Shown: positions 44,952 through 55,514, counted from the stretch's first letter. The stretch is 61,517 nucleotides of DNA from Taishania sp036758285 (GCA_036758285.1 DAIOWV010000014.1:1-61517), one strand, 5' to 3'. Numbers and translations: made by a program. Notes: generated by a model not told the origin, from the sequence alone.

Positions 44952-44962
44952 TAACACTGTTA
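44952..44962. promoter_or_regulatory. Second candidate TetR operator, directly before tolC
   Basis: The 11-base palindrome TAACA C TGTTA is identical to the core of the site in the tetR promoter. It lies in the 19-base gap between the tetR stop and the tolC ATG at 44967, only four bases before the start codon. No -7 box is obvious next to it. Confidence 0.6.
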
Positions 44963-44966
44963 ATGT

Positions 44967-46322
44967 ATGAAATTTTATAGAGGAATAATTTTTTGTTTTA
45001 CAATGTTTATAAGTTCAATGATTTTGAGTCAATCAGAATCACTTGAATCTTATGTTGAACAAGGATTGTCTAGTAATTTAGTTTTGAAACAACGAAATCT
45101 TTCGTTGGATAATGCTATGTATGCTTTAAAACAAGCTAAAAGTTTGTATCTACCTTCGTTAGATTTTCAAACGATTTATACAACGGCTCAAGGGGGTAGG
45201 AGTATCCAATTGCCTGTAGGGGATATGCTTAATCCGGTATATTCAACGCTCAATCAGTTTATGGGACAAAATGCTTTTCCATTGATTGATAATCAGGAGA
45301 TTAATTTCTTGCCAAAAAACTATTATGATGCTCGAGTTCGATTGTCTGTGCCAATTATTAATACTGACCTTATTCATAATAATCGAATTCAGGATAAAAA
45401 AATGATGATTCAAGAGAATGAAGTTGAAATTTATCAGAGGGAATTGGTAAAAGAAATTAAAACGACTTATTACAATTATCTGTCTGCTATGAAAGCGGTT
45501 GAAATTCATCAAAATGCGATTGATTTAGCAAATGAAGGTAAGCGAACTAATGAGAAATTACTAGAGGCAGGAAAGGGATTGCATGCGTATGTTATTAGAT
45601 CCGAAACGGAAATTTCTCAAGCTACATCAAAACTAATATCGGCTGAATTACAAGCTGCAACGATTCAACGTTATTTTAATGCTCTTTTGAATAAAGAAGC
45701 TGATGCGCCAATTGTTATTGAGGCTGATACAAAGATTATTCCGTTTGTGGATGCTGGGAATTCTACAGCAAGTAAACGTGAAGAGTTAGAATCACTTGAA
45801 CATATGATTACATTAAGAGAAGATGTTGTTCGTATGAATAAACAGGTGTTTCTTCCAAAATTGAATGGGTTTGCAGATTTAGGATCTCAGGCAGAAAAAA
45901 TGCGATTTGATGATAAATCCATGTATTTTATGGTTGGATTACAATTGAATGTTCCAATTTTTAGTGGAAATAGAAACAATTTGAAAATTAAAGAAGCTAA
46001 AAATGAAATGGAAATCGCAAAACTTCAAAAAGAATATGTTGAGCAACAATTGGAGGTGGCAATAACTGCTGCTTACAATGAAGTTTTGTCAGTTAAGAAA
46101 AATTACGAGTCTGCTTTGAAACAACTGGAAATGGCTGAAACATATTTTCGATTGATTGATAAAGGTTATGCCGCAGGTGTGAATACTTATATCGAAACAA
46201 TTGATGCGAGGTCGCAATTGACAACAGCAAAATTAGCAGCAAATATAAATTATTATCAATTTTTGGGAGCACTAGCAAAGTTAGAGCGTGAAACTGCTTC
46301 TTATCCGATTTCTAATAACTAA
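44967..46322 (+). CDS. TolC-family outer-membrane efflux protein
   Basis: This 451-residue protein has a signal peptide (MKFYRGIIFCFTMFISSMILS). The TolC/OEP pattern of two long helical-hairpin repeats follows: SYVEQGLSSNLVLKQRNLSLDNAMYALKQAKSLYLPSLDF at the first, and NEMEIAKLQKEYVEQQLEVAI...YETIDAR-type helices in the second. It forms the outer-membrane channel of the tripartite pump encoded by the next two genes, which follow at 24 and 26 bases. Confidence 0.93.
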   Translation: MKFYRGIIFCFTMFISSMILSQSESLESYVEQGLSSNLVLKQRNLSLDNAMYALKQAKSLYLPSLDFQTIYTTAQGGRSIQLPVGDMLNPVYSTLNQFMGQNAFPLIDNQEINFLPKNYYDARVRLSVPIINTDLIHNNRIQDKKMMIQENEVEIYQRELVKEIKTTYYNYLSAMKAVEIHQNAIDLANEGKRTNEKLLEAGKGLHAYVIRSETEISQATSKLISAELQAATIQRYFNALLNKEADAPIVIEADTKIIPFVDAGNSTASKREELESLEHMITLREDVVRMNKQVFLPKLNGFADLGSQAEKMRFDDKSMYFMVGLQLNVPIFSGNRNNLKIKEAKNEMEIAKLQKEYVEQQLEVAITAAYNEVLSVKKNYESALKQLEMAETYFRLIDKGYAAGVNTYIETIDARSQLTTAKLAANINYYQFLGALAKLERETASYPISNN

Positions 46323-46345
46323 TTCAAGAAAAAAAACATATAAAC

Positions 46346-47386
46346 ATGAATAATCCAATGAAATTTTATCCAATTATACTTCTTCTGGTGCTTTTGTCTT
46401 GTAAAGGTGAATTACCTGACAATGGGCTAAAAATAGAAGAACAAATTCCTGTTTCTTTACTTTCACTTTCTCAAGGAAAAGGAGAATCTGTAATAGAAAC
46501 TACAGGTTTATTTACAACAGATGATGAAACATTACTTGCTTTTAAAAATGGTGGAGTTATAGAAAGAGTTTACGTTAAAGAAGGTGATCTAGTCAAAAAA
46601 GGGCAGTTGTTAGCAATTTTAAATATGACGGAATTAAATGCAAAATCAGCTCAAGCTAAATTAGCTGTTGAAAAGGCGGAAAGAGATTTTAAACGTGCAC
46701 AGAAATTGTACAAGGATAGTGTTGCAACGTTGGAACAGTTTGAGAATGCAAAGACTTATTTAGATGTTGTGAAAGAAGATTTAAATACCATCCAATTTAA
46801 CCTGCGTTATTCAGAAATTAGAGCAACAACAGATGGGTATGTTTTGTTGAAACTGGCAAACGAAGGGCAAATTGTTGGTCCCGGAACTCCGGTTGTTCAA
46901 ATAAATGGAGCAAAGAAGGGTAATTGGGTTGTTAAGATTGGTGTGTCTGATCGTCAATGGGCTTCAATACAAGAAGGAGATTCCGCTTTAATTACTGCAG
47001 ATGCATTTTCAGATGTGCTGCCAGCAAAAGTGTTGAGAAAGTCAGAAGGTTTAAATCCATCAACAGGAACTTTTACAGTGCAAGTTCAGCCTAATTCAAT
47101 TGGGAAATTACCGATTGCATCAGGGATGTTTGCAAAAGTTAAGATTTTTGGAAAAGCCACGGATTCATGGGAGATTCCTTATGAATCGTTATTAGATGGT
47201 GATGGTGGAAAAGGTTTTATTTTCGTTACTGATGATAATAGAACGGTCAAAAAGGTTGAGGTAGAAATTGGAGATATTCAAAAAGATTATGTTTTAATTC
47301 GCTCTGGCTTAGAAGGACATCATTCAGTTGTTGTTTCTGGGAGTCCGTATTTAAAAGAGGGCTCAAAAATTAAAATAGTAAAGTAA
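46346..47386 (+). CDS. RND efflux periplasmic adaptor (membrane-fusion) lipoprotein
   Basis: This 346-residue protein has a lipoprotein signal (FYPIILLLVLLSC, Cys19). A biotinyl/lipoyl-like half (VIERVYVKEGDLVKKGQLLAILN), an alpha-helical hairpin (AKLAVEKAERDFKRAQKLYKD), the second lipoyl half (IRATTDGYVLLKLANEGQIV) and a beta-barrel domain follow. This is the HlyD/AcrA adaptor layout joining the RND pump to TolC. It lies between tolC and the pump gene in one operon. Confidence 0.93.
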   Translation: MNNPMKFYPIILLLVLLSCKGELPDNGLKIEEQIPVSLLSLSQGKGESVIETTGLFTTDDETLLAFKNGGVIERVYVKEGDLVKKGQLLAILNMTELNAKSAQAKLAVEKAERDFKRAQKLYKDSVATLEQFENAKTYLDVVKEDLNTIQFNLRYSEIRATTDGYVLLKLANEGQIVGPGTPVVQINGAKKGNWVVKIGVSDRQWASIQEGDSALITADAFSDVLPAKVLRKSEGLNPSTGTFTVQVQPNSIGKLPIASGMFAKVKIFGKATDSWEIPYESLLDGDGGKGFIFVTDDNRTVKKVEVEIGDIQKDYVLIRSGLEGHHSVVVSGSPYLKEGSKIKIVK

Positions 47387-47411
47387 ATCCAGCCGATTAA
47401 AATAATTCGAT

Positions 47412-50400
47412 ATGAATTTTATAAAATATCCCATTAAAAATTATCAGTTTACATTAATAATTGTAATCTTGATTATGTTAGTTGGGGCAAATACGCTGAT
47501 GACGATGCCTAGAGCAGAGGATCCAGATATGAAAGCTCCAAAGTTTCCCGTTGTGGTGGTTTATCCTGGAACAAATCCGAAAGATATGGAACAATTGGTT
47601 GTTAAACCTCTTGAAGCTCGATTTTACGGATTGGATAATATTAAGAGGATTAAAACTAAAATCATCAATGGTTTAGCGTTTTTATTTGTTGAATACGAAC
47701 ATAGTTCAGATTATAATACAAAATATCAGGAATTGACAAGGGAGTTGGGGGCTGCTCAACAAGAAGAATTACCTGAAGGAATTTATAGTGCCCAGGTTTT
47801 GGAGGTTGATCCGACTGGAGTAAGTGTTTTACAAATTGCTTTGGTTTCTGAAAATGCTTCTCGTGCAACTTTAAAGAAGTTTTCTGATGATTTGAAATCT
47901 GAACTAGAAAAAGTAAATGCCTTGAAAGGTGTCAAAGTGCACGGTTTGTCTGAACAATTGATTCGTGTTGATGTTCATCAAGATCGTTTGGCTCAAATGA
48001 AGATTCCTGTAACTCAAATAATGGATGCTATTGGAAGTGAAGCTTCAAATATTCCCGGAGGAAGTGTTAATGCTGGAGGAAAGTCATTTAGTGTGAAAAC
48101 CAGTGGAAACTATCAAAGTATAGAACAAATAAAAAACACAATAATTTCAAGTTCTGAGGGGAAAAATATCTCATTAAAAGAAGTGGCAGATGTTTATCCT
48201 GATTTTGCTCCTGATAATCACATCACACGATTGAATGGATACCGTTCTTTGTTTGTAACTGCATCACAAAAGCAAGGTAAAAATATTAGTGATACTCAGA
48301 AGGAATATAATAAAGTATTAGACAGTTTTAAAAAAAAATTACCTGGTAACATTGATATGGTGGTGAACTTTGATCAAGCTGATAATGTCAATAAAAGATT
48401 GAGTGGTCTAGGTTTTGATTTTGCTGTTGCAATCGGTTTGGTGTTAATTACATTGCTTCCTTTAGGTTCCAGAGCATCAATGGTTGTTATGATTGCGATT
48501 CCATTATCATTAGCAATTGGTATTGTGATATTGAGTGTGTTTGGATTTTCATTGAATCAATTAAGTATTGTTGGGTTTGTTATTGCGCTCGGGTTGGTTG
48601 TTGATGATAGTATAGTTGTTGTTGAAAATATTGAAAGATGGATGCGTGATGGGTACTCAAGGACAGAGGCAGCCATAATGGGTACGAAACAAATTGCATT
48701 GGCGGTTATAGGTTGTACAGCAACATTAATTATTGCTTTTTTACCATTAATGTTCATGCCTGAAATGTCTGGCGATTTCATTCGAAGTCTTCCAACTGCC
48801 GTAATTGGATCTGTAATTGGTTCAATGTTTATCGCAATGTTGGTAGTGCCTTTTCTTTCTAGTAGATTATTAAAACCTCACGAAAATCCTGAAGGTAATG
48901 TTGTATTACGTACTTTTCAAAAAATCATTCATGCTACCTATGCAGTTTGGTTAGATAAAGCATTGAAAAGACCTGTTTTGACTGTTTTTATTGCGCTTGC
49001 TATTTTTGTTGGTGCTTTAGGAATGATTCCTATTTTAGGTTTTAGTTTGTTCCCACCTTCCGAAAAACCTCAGTTTATGATAACGATTACTCCGCCTCCT
49101 CAGGCAAATATTTATCATTCTGACAGTTTGACTCGAATTTTAGAAAAAGAACTAGATCTTCATCAGCAAGTAAAGTTCTATTCAAGTAATGTTGGAAAAG
49201 GAAATCCAAGAATTTATTATAACCTGGATCAGTCTAGTGAAAGACAGGATTTTGCTGAGATTTTTGTTCAGTTACATGAAAATGTAAATGCAAAAGAAAA
49301 AATGAAGTTAATTGAAGAGCTTAAAGCTAAATGGACTTCTTTTCTAGGTGCAAAAATTGAAGTGAAGAATTTCGAACAAGGTGTACCTATTCTTTCTCCT
49401 GTGGAAGTTCGATTATTTGGGGATAATTTGGATACTTTGAGGGATTTAGCTTCGAAAACGGAGAATATTCTACTTCAAACGAAAGGAACAGAATATGTGA
49501 GTAATCCTGTTACAAACAATAAGACGGACTTAAAGGTTAATGTAAATCGTGAAAAGGCATTGGCATTAGGTGTACCAACTGTAGCCATTGATCGAACGAT
49601 ACGTCTAGCGTTAGCGGGATTTGATGTTGCTACTTATTCAGATCCTTCAACAGATGATAATGATTATAAGATAAGAGTTAGTTTACCAAGAGATGGATAT
49701 GCTGATCTGACAATTTTTGATCAAATTTTTGTTAATAATGTGCAAGGGATGGCAGTTCCGCTAAGTCAGTTGGCAACTGTTGAAATGGAGGCTTCTCCAG
49801 CTTCTATTAATCACATCAATAGAACACGTGTAGTGTATGTCAATTCTTTTGTCAAAAAAGGATATACAAATGATAAGGTTATTTCAGATGTGACTTCAAA
49901 AATGGAAAGCATGCAATTTCCAGATGGTTATCATTTTGAAATGGGGGGTGAGGTAGAGAGCCGTCAAGAATCATTTGGAGGATTCGGAACAATTATTTTA
50001 ATAACACTCTTTTTATTTATTGCAGTTTTAATTTTAGAGTTTAAGACGTTTAAAAGTACGTTGATTGTTTTGTCAGTAATTCCATTGGGGATTGTTGGTG
50101 CTGTTGTTGCTTTATGGATGACAGGTAATTCACTTTCGTTTGTAGCAGCAATCGGTTTGGTCGCTTTAGCGGGGATTGAAGTGAAAAACACAATCCTTTT
50201 AGTTGATTTCACGAATCAATTACGCCAAGAAGGAATGGAGTTGAACGAGGCAATTGAAAAAGCAGGAGAAATTCGATTTCTTCCAATTATTTTAACAACT
50301 TTGACTGCTATTGGTGGACTTTTGCCGATAGCGTGGTCGAGTAATCCAATGATTTCACCTCTTGCTATTGTGATGATTGGTGGTTTAATCAGCTCAACTT

Positions 50401-50459
50401 TGTTGTCCAGAATTGTTACACCTGTTGTTTACAAGTTGATACCACCTAAGATTGAATAA
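47412..50459 (+). CDS. RND-family (AcrB-like) efflux pump inner-membrane transporter
   Basis: This 1015-residue protein has the AcrB/HAE1 plan. It has an N-terminal helix (FTLIIVILIMLVGANTL), a large periplasmic loop, helices 2-6 with the proton-relay region (GLVVDDSIVVVENIERWMRDG), a second periplasmic loop and helices 8-12 (ALAGIEVKNTILLVDFTNQLR). It exports substrates using the proton gradient. Whether it handles drugs, metals or lipids is not certain from sequence, but the length and the aspartates (V-V-D-D) suit the HAE1 drug/hydrophobe group. Last gene of the tetR operon. Confidence 0.94.
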   Translation: MNFIKYPIKNYQFTLIIVILIMLVGANTLMTMPRAEDPDMKAPKFPVVVVYPGTNPKDMEQLVVKPLEARFYGLDNIKRIKTKIINGLAFLFVEYEHSSDYNTKYQELTRELGAAQQEELPEGIYSAQVLEVDPTGVSVLQIALVSENASRATLKKFSDDLKSELEKVNALKGVKVHGLSEQLIRVDVHQDRLAQMKIPVTQIMDAIGSEASNIPGGSVNAGGKSFSVKTSGNYQSIEQIKNTIISSSEGKNISLKEVADVYPDFAPDNHITRLNGYRSLFVTASQKQGKNISDTQKEYNKVLDSFKKKLPGNIDMVVNFDQADNVNKRLSGLGFDFAVAIGLVLITLLPLGSRASMVVMIAIPLSLAIGIVILSVFGFSLNQLSIVGFVIALGLVVDDSIVVVENIERWMRDGYSRTEAAIMGTKQIALAVIGCTATLIIAFLPLMFMPEMSGDFIRSLPTAVIGSVIGSMFIAMLVVPFLSSRLLKPHENPEGNVVLRTFQKIIHATYAVWLDKALKRPVLTVFIALAIFVGALGMIPILGFSLFPPSEKPQFMITITPPPQANIYHSDSLTRILEKELDLHQQVKFYSSNVGKGNPRIYYNLDQSSERQDFAEIFVQLHENVNAKEKMKLIEELKAKWTSFLGAKIEVKNFEQGVPILSPVEVRLFGDNLDTLRDLASKTENILLQTKGTEYVSNPVTNNKTDLKVNVNREKALALGVPTVAIDRTIRLALAGFDVATYSDPSTDDNDYKIRVSLPRDGYADLTIFDQIFVNNVQGMAVPLSQLATVEMEASPASINHINRTRVVYVNSFVKKGYTNDKVISDVTSKMESMQFPDGYHFEMGGEVESRQESFGGFGTIILITLFLFIAVLILEFKTFKSTLIVLSVIPLGIVGAVVALWMTGNSLSFVAAIGLVALAGIEVKNTILLVDFTNQLRQEGMELNEAIEKAGEIRFLPIILTTLTAIGGLLPIAWSSNPMISPLAIVMIGGLISSTLLSRIVTPVVYKLIPPKIE

Positions 50460-50629
50460 TGTAATTCAGATTGTTAATTAGGTGATATTAGAAGCGAGAT
50501 AATTGAATTTTCTAAAGGACTTAAAATGTGGTAATTATTTGATTTCTAACGCTCAAACTTTTATTAGTCATTAAATTATTTGATAATTTATTATATTAAT
50601 TATTATTTTTAACGAGTAAAAAGTTGGTG

Positions 50630-51478
50630 ATGGATTTTGTGCATTATGAACCTACTTCTGAGATACTAAAGGAGTATGTTGATTTTTTTTATTTTGTAAA
50701 GCAAGACTGTGTGGATCAGGTTTCATTTTTTGCATTTCCCCATATTAACAAGCCTGTCAATATTCATAGGAATATTGATTTTGTTATAGGTAAAAATGAA
50801 ACGTTAGTAGTTGGTAAATCGGGAATGGATTCAAATGTGTTAATACAAGGTGCGTTTGAAGAGCCATTATTAGTGAAGTTTTTAGGTAAAATTGATAAAG
50901 TGACTATACTTTTTAAAGATGGGGCAGTATGTAATTTTATTGATAAATATTTTGAAAACGTAGCACCATTGCATACCCAACTTTTATTGGAATGGGAGCA
51001 GAACCCCAAATATAACAAGTTTGTTCATGCTTTTTTTTCATCTGAAAATCATCAGGAACAATTACTTCAGTTAGAAAGCTTTTTATTGTCTATTTTAAAT
51101 GAAAAAGGAGATTGGAAACTATATAAAAAGGCAAGTGCTCTTTTGCAAAATGTAGAATCAAGTGTAAGGATTAGTGAAATAGCAAATGATTTATGTATGT
51201 CTGAAAGAACATTATATAGGTTGATTTATAAATACAATGGTATTTCTCCTATGAATTATAAAAAAATAGTTCAATTCAGACATTCTTTAAAGAATCAATT
51301 AATATCAGAGCAATTTAAGATGCTGACAGATATTGCTCATGAAAGTAATTATTATGACTCATCTCATTTTAATAAGATTTATAAATCGTTAACTAAAAAG
51401 AATCCAGGATCTTTTTTTGATAATTTAAGTAAATATTGTAATCAAAAATTAATTTTTGAAAACAGAAAGAATGTCTGA
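50630..51478 (+). CDS. AraC-family transcriptional regulator
   Basis: From the ATG at 50630 (282 residues) the protein has an N-terminal cupin-like domain of about 160 residues (DUF6597-type, VHYEPTSEILKEYVDFFYF). The C-terminal double HTH is RISEIANDLCMSERTLYRLIYKYNGISPMNYKKI plus LTDIAHESNYYDSSHFNKIYK. The TTG and GTG codons just upstream are in frame but unlikely starts. It lies 170 bases after the pump gene with its own AT-rich upstream region. The gene after it (51564) is a candidate target by position only. Confidence 0.9.
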   Translation: MDFVHYEPTSEILKEYVDFFYFVKQDCVDQVSFFAFPHINKPVNIHRNIDFVIGKNETLVVGKSGMDSNVLIQGAFEEPLLVKFLGKIDKVTILFKDGAVCNFIDKYFENVAPLHTQLLLEWEQNPKYNKFVHAFFSSENHQEQLLQLESFLLSILNEKGDWKLYKKASALLQNVESSVRISEIANDLCMSERTLYRLIYKYNGISPMNYKKIVQFRHSLKNQLISEQFKMLTDIAHESNYYDSSHFNKIYKSLTKKNPGSFFDNLSKYCNQKLIFENRKNV

Positions 51479-51563
51479 TTTATACAATTTTATTGCAATC
51501 CCAAAAATTATTTTTGTATAAAATTTGAATTAAAATAAATTATCAACCTAAATAAAATTAAAA

Positions 51564-51941
51564 ATGGGAACAATTGTAATTACTAGAAAACGCAGTTTTA
51601 TTAATGTTTTTATAAAATGTAAAATTTTTATAGATGATCAAAATGTTGGAGAATTATCAAATGGAGAAGTTAAAGAGTTTAAAACGACTCCTGGGCAGCA
51701 TCTTGTAACTATTAACAAAGAAAGTAAAGGTGTGTCTATAGAGTTAAAAGAAAATGAACAAAAAAAAATCGATATAATTTCAGGGAAGTATTCAGCTATT
51801 ATTTTTTTAGCACCTTTCTTAGTCGTGTTAACAGTCATTTTTTATGAGATGTCATATTTAACATTAATTATATTGTTGTCATTGATTCCAATTTTCAATT
51901 ATGTAACAAGAAATCATCCTAAATTAGTTGAAAGTAAATGA
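51564..51941 (+). CDS. Small membrane protein of unknown function
   Basis: This 125-residue protein has an N-terminal beta-rich region (MGTIVITRKRSFINVFIKCKIFIDDQNVGELSNGEVKEF, with PEGA-like strand and Gly-x-Leu-x-Asn-Gly motifs). One or two transmembrane helices follow at about residues 80-113 (AIIFLAPFLVVLTVIFY, then LTLIILLSLIPIFNYV). It does not match a family I can name. It follows the AraC regulator by 85 bases and precedes secA by about 230 bases. Confidence 0.6.
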   Translation: MGTIVITRKRSFINVFIKCKIFIDDQNVGELSNGEVKEFKTTPGQHLVTINKESKGVSIELKENEQKKIDIISGKYSAIIFLAPFLVVLTVIFYEMSYLTLIILLSLIPIFNYVTRNHPKLVESK

Positions 51942-52042
51942 GTTGTATGACTTTCATTTTTTCAAAATTAGTAGTGAAAAATGAACGTTAAATTAGATAG
52001 CGTTTAATCCTTTAGTTGATTTAGATTGTAGATTTTAATTTT

Positions 52043-52086
52043 TCTGTCATTCTGTCATGAAAAACATTTTGGAATGATTTATGACA
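52043..52086. promoter_or_regulatory. Repeated TCTGTCAT / ATGACA elements upstream of secA
   Basis: Two head-to-tail copies of TCTGTCAT (52043-52050 and 52051-52058) are followed at 52081-52086 by ATGACA, an inverted copy of the TGTCAT core. They lie about 85-130 bases before the secA ATG in a 229-base gap without genes. The rest of that gap shows only the TATTTTTG box at 52140. Confidence 0.4.
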
Positions 52087-52139
52087 AATTGAACTAAAAA
52101 TTAACTGAATTTTTTAATCAAGGAAAACCGAATTTATCT

Positions 52140-52147
52140 TATTTTTG
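52140..52147 (+). promoter_or_regulatory. Candidate -7 box (TATTTTTG) for secA
   Basis: TATTTTTG matches TAnnTTTG and lies 23 bases before the secA ATG at 52171. The -33 region has no good TTG. Confidence 0.45.
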
Positions 52148-52170
52148 GCTTCCATTAAATTTAAGGCGAA

Positions 52171-55100
52171 ATGTTATCAAGCTTACTAAAGAAAATTATC
52201 GGAGATAAATCTGTTAAAGACCGTAAAGAATACCAACCATACATTGATAAATCACGCTCATTTCAAGAGCAATTTAAATCTCTTTCAGATGATGAATTGA
52301 GGGGTAAAACGATTTATTTTCAAGATTTAGTAAAAGAAAATACAAAACCTTTAGAAGAAGAGGTTGCGACTTTGAAGGTTAAGGTCGAAGATAAAGCATT
52401 GTCAATAAATGAAAAAGAAGCTATTTATGACAAAATAGATTCTATGACAAAGGTTATTGATGATAAGATAGAAGAAGTTTTATTGTCAATTTTACCTGAA
52501 GCATTTGCTGTTGTTGTAGAAACTGCAAGAAGATGGTCTGAAAATGGTCAGTTGAAAGTNNNNNNNNNNNNNNNNNNACAAGATTTTGATCGTGATTTAG
52601 CAACTAAGAAAGACGGGATAACAATTGATGGTGATACTGCTGTATGGCACAATCGTTGGACTGCTGCTGGTGCAGAAGTTGTTTGGAATATGACACACTA
52701 TGATGTGCAATTAATGGGTGGAGCTGTTTTGCATACAGGTAAAATTTCTGAGATGCAAACAGGGGAAGGAAAAACGCTTGTAGCGACATTACCTGTTTAT
52801 TTAAATGCATTGTCAGGAAAAGGTGTACATGTTGTAACTGTGAATGATTACTTAGCAAAGCGTGACTCTGAATGGATGGGCCCTCTTTATCAATTTCATG
52901 GTTTAGTTGTTGATTGTATTGATAAACATCGTCCTAATTCGCAAGAAAGAAGAAAAGCCTACAAAGCGGATATTACTTTCGGAACAAATAATGAATTTGG
53001 TTTCGATTATCTTCGTGATAACATGTCTGGTACTCCAGATGAATTGGTTCAACAAAAACATCACTTTGCAATTGTCGATGAGGTCGATTCAGTGTTAATT
53101 GATGATGCAAGAACTCCTTTGATTATTTCTGGACCAACTCCAAAAGGTGATGAGCATGAATTTTATCAATTGAAGCCTCGTGTTGAAAACATAGTTGCTG
53201 CTCAACGTCAGTATGTTAATCAATGTTTGGCTGATGCTAAAAAAATGTTGACTGTAATCCAAGATGGATTTGAAGATAAGAAGAATGGTAAAGAAATGTT
53301 GGAACAAGGAGGGATTGCTCTTCTTCGTGCTCACAGAGGTTTACCTAAAAACAAAGCGTTAATTAAATTTTTATCTGAACCAGGGATTAAAGCTCATTTA
53401 CAAAAAACAGAAAATTTCTACATGCAGGAACAAGGAAAACGCATGAAAGAAATTGATAAGGAATTATTCTTTGTGATTGAAGAAAAACAAAATACAATTG
53501 AATTAACGGGCAAAGGAATTGATTTGATTTCTGGTGCAGATGATAGAGATTTCTTTATTATGCCAGATATCGGATTGCAAATCGCATCGTTAACAAAAGA
53601 AAATTTACCAGCAGAACAATTTCAATCTAGAAAAGCAGATTTGATTCGTGATTATAGTGTTAAGTCTGAAAGAATTCACTCAGTTACGCAATTGTTAAAA
53701 GCATATGCCTTATTCGAAAAAGAAGTTGAATACGTTGTAATTGATGGGAAAATTAAAATCGTTGATGAATCTACAGGTCGTATAATGGAAGGCCGTAGAT
53801 ATTCTGATGGATTACATCAAGCAATTGAAGCAAAAGAAAATGTTACAGTAGAAGCTGCAACTCAAACTTATGCAACAATTACTCTGCAAAATTATTTCCG
53901 TATGTACCACAAGTTGGCTGGTATGACAGGAACGGCTGAAACAGAGGCAAAAGAATTCTGGGATATCTACAAATTAGATGTAGTTGTGATACCAACCAAT
54001 CGCCCGATTTCTAGAAAGGATCAAAACGATTTGGTATTTAAAACTGCTCGTGAAAAATTTGCAGCTGTAATTACCGAAACTGAAAAATTAGTTGCAGAAG
54101 GAAGGCCTGTATTAGTTGGTACAACCACTGTTGAGATTTCTGAATTGTTGAGCAGAATGCTTCAAATGAAAGGAATTAAACACAATGTGTTAAATGCTAA
54201 ACAACACCAAAAAGAAGCTGAAATTGTTGCCGAAGCTGGTAAAGCTGGTGCAGTAACGATTGCAACAAACATGGCTGGTCGTGGTACCGATATTAAGCTG
54301 GGAGAAGGAGTGAAAGAAGCAGGAGGTTTGGCAATTATTGCAACGGAAAGACATGATTCTAGACGTGTTGATAGACAGTTGAGAGGTCGTGCTGGACGTC
54401 AAGGAGATCCAGGTTCTTCTCAGTTTTTNNNNNNNNNNNNNNNNNNNNNNNNNNNNNNNNNNNNNNNNNNNNNNNNNNNNNNNNNNNNNNNNNNNNNNNN
54501 NNNNNNNNNNNNNNNNNNCAATCGAAAAAGCTCAGAAAAAAGGAGAAGAAAATAACTTCGGTATGCGTAAACGTCTATTGGAATATGATGACGTTATGAA
54601 TGCACAGCGTAAAGCAATTTACAAAAAACGTAAAAATGCATTGTTTGGAGAGCGTTTAGATGTTGATGTTGACAATATGTTCTATGATACTGCAGAAAAT
54701 ACGGTTATTAAATATTGGAAAGGTGATTTTCAAGAGTTTGAAAATGAGTTATTGCGCGATTTAAATATTCAATCACCAGTTTCTATCGATGAATTCCAAT
54801 CGGTTGATCAAGTAAGTTTAACTGAAAAGGTTTATATGGCGATGATTAATCGTTATAAAACTAAAAACGAACGTATTATAGCGCTTTGTTGGCCACAAAT
54901 TAAATTTGTTCAGGAGAATGAATCGAATAAGTACAAAACAATGGCTATTCCTTTGTCTGACGGAATCAGAATGATGCAAGTTGGTGTTCAATTGGAAGAA
55001 GCTTACAATGCTGAAGGATTAAATATTCCAATTCAACTTGAAAAAGCAATCGTTTTAGGAATTATTGATAACGAATGGAAAGAGCATTTACGTGAAATGG

Positions 55101-55495
55101 ATGATTTACGTTCAGCTGTTAATAACGCTCAATATGAACAAAAAGATCCTTTGTTAATTTACAAATTGGAATCGTTTGAATTATTTAAATCTATGTTGAA
55201 TAGATTGAATAAGGAAGCTGTGGAGTTGTTGTTAAAATTGGATTTAGAAATTGAAAACCCAGTTGAAGCTTCTGTAAAAGAAATTCGTCAAGAAAATCAA
55301 TATGAAAAGCAAACGACAAGTTCTTCAACAGCACCTGAGAGAATTCAAGGAAGTCAAGGTTATGACCAAGCGATTCAAAATTCAATCAGTCAACCTGTAA
55401 AACAAGCTCCAGTTGTTGCTGAAGATAAAATCGGAAGAAATGAAGCTTGTCCTTGTGGGAGTGGTAAAAAATACAAACAGTGTCACGGTAAATAA
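52171..55495 (+). CDS. secA: Preprotein translocase ATPase SecA, with two assembly gaps
   Basis: The protein begins MLSSLLKKIIGDKSVKDRK and has the long N-terminal Bacteroidota-type insert. Motifs follow in order: EMQTGEGKTLVATL (Walker A), DYLAKRDSEWMGPLY, TFGTNNEFGFDYLRDNM, HFAIVDEVDSVLIDDARTPLIISG (DEVD), TNMAGRGTDIKLG, RRVDRQLRGRAGRQGDPGSSQF, then after the gap NFGMRKRLLEYDDVMNAQR, ending in a CPCGSGKKYKQCHG zinc tail. It drives proteins through SecYEG. Total length is about 1108 residues, normal for the group. Ns at 52560-52577 and 54429-54518 break the ORF. The second gap is one base out of frame, so its length is an estimate. There is no reason to think the gene is broken. Confidence 0.95.
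52560..52577. other. Assembly gap (18 N)
   Basis: This gap in secA keeps the reading frame. By comparison with SecA family sequence between LKV and DFDRDLA, I expect only about two residues here, so 18 may overestimate the missing length. Confidence 0.85.
54429..54518. other. Assembly gap (90 N)
   Basis: This gap in secA follows GSSQF and precedes IEKAQKKGEENNFG. Known SecA proteins have about 38-39 residues between these points (about 115 bases), so 90 is an underestimate. The one-base frame disagreement across it agrees with that. Confidence 0.85.
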
Positions 55496-55514
55496 GTGAA
55501 TTTTTGATCAAATT

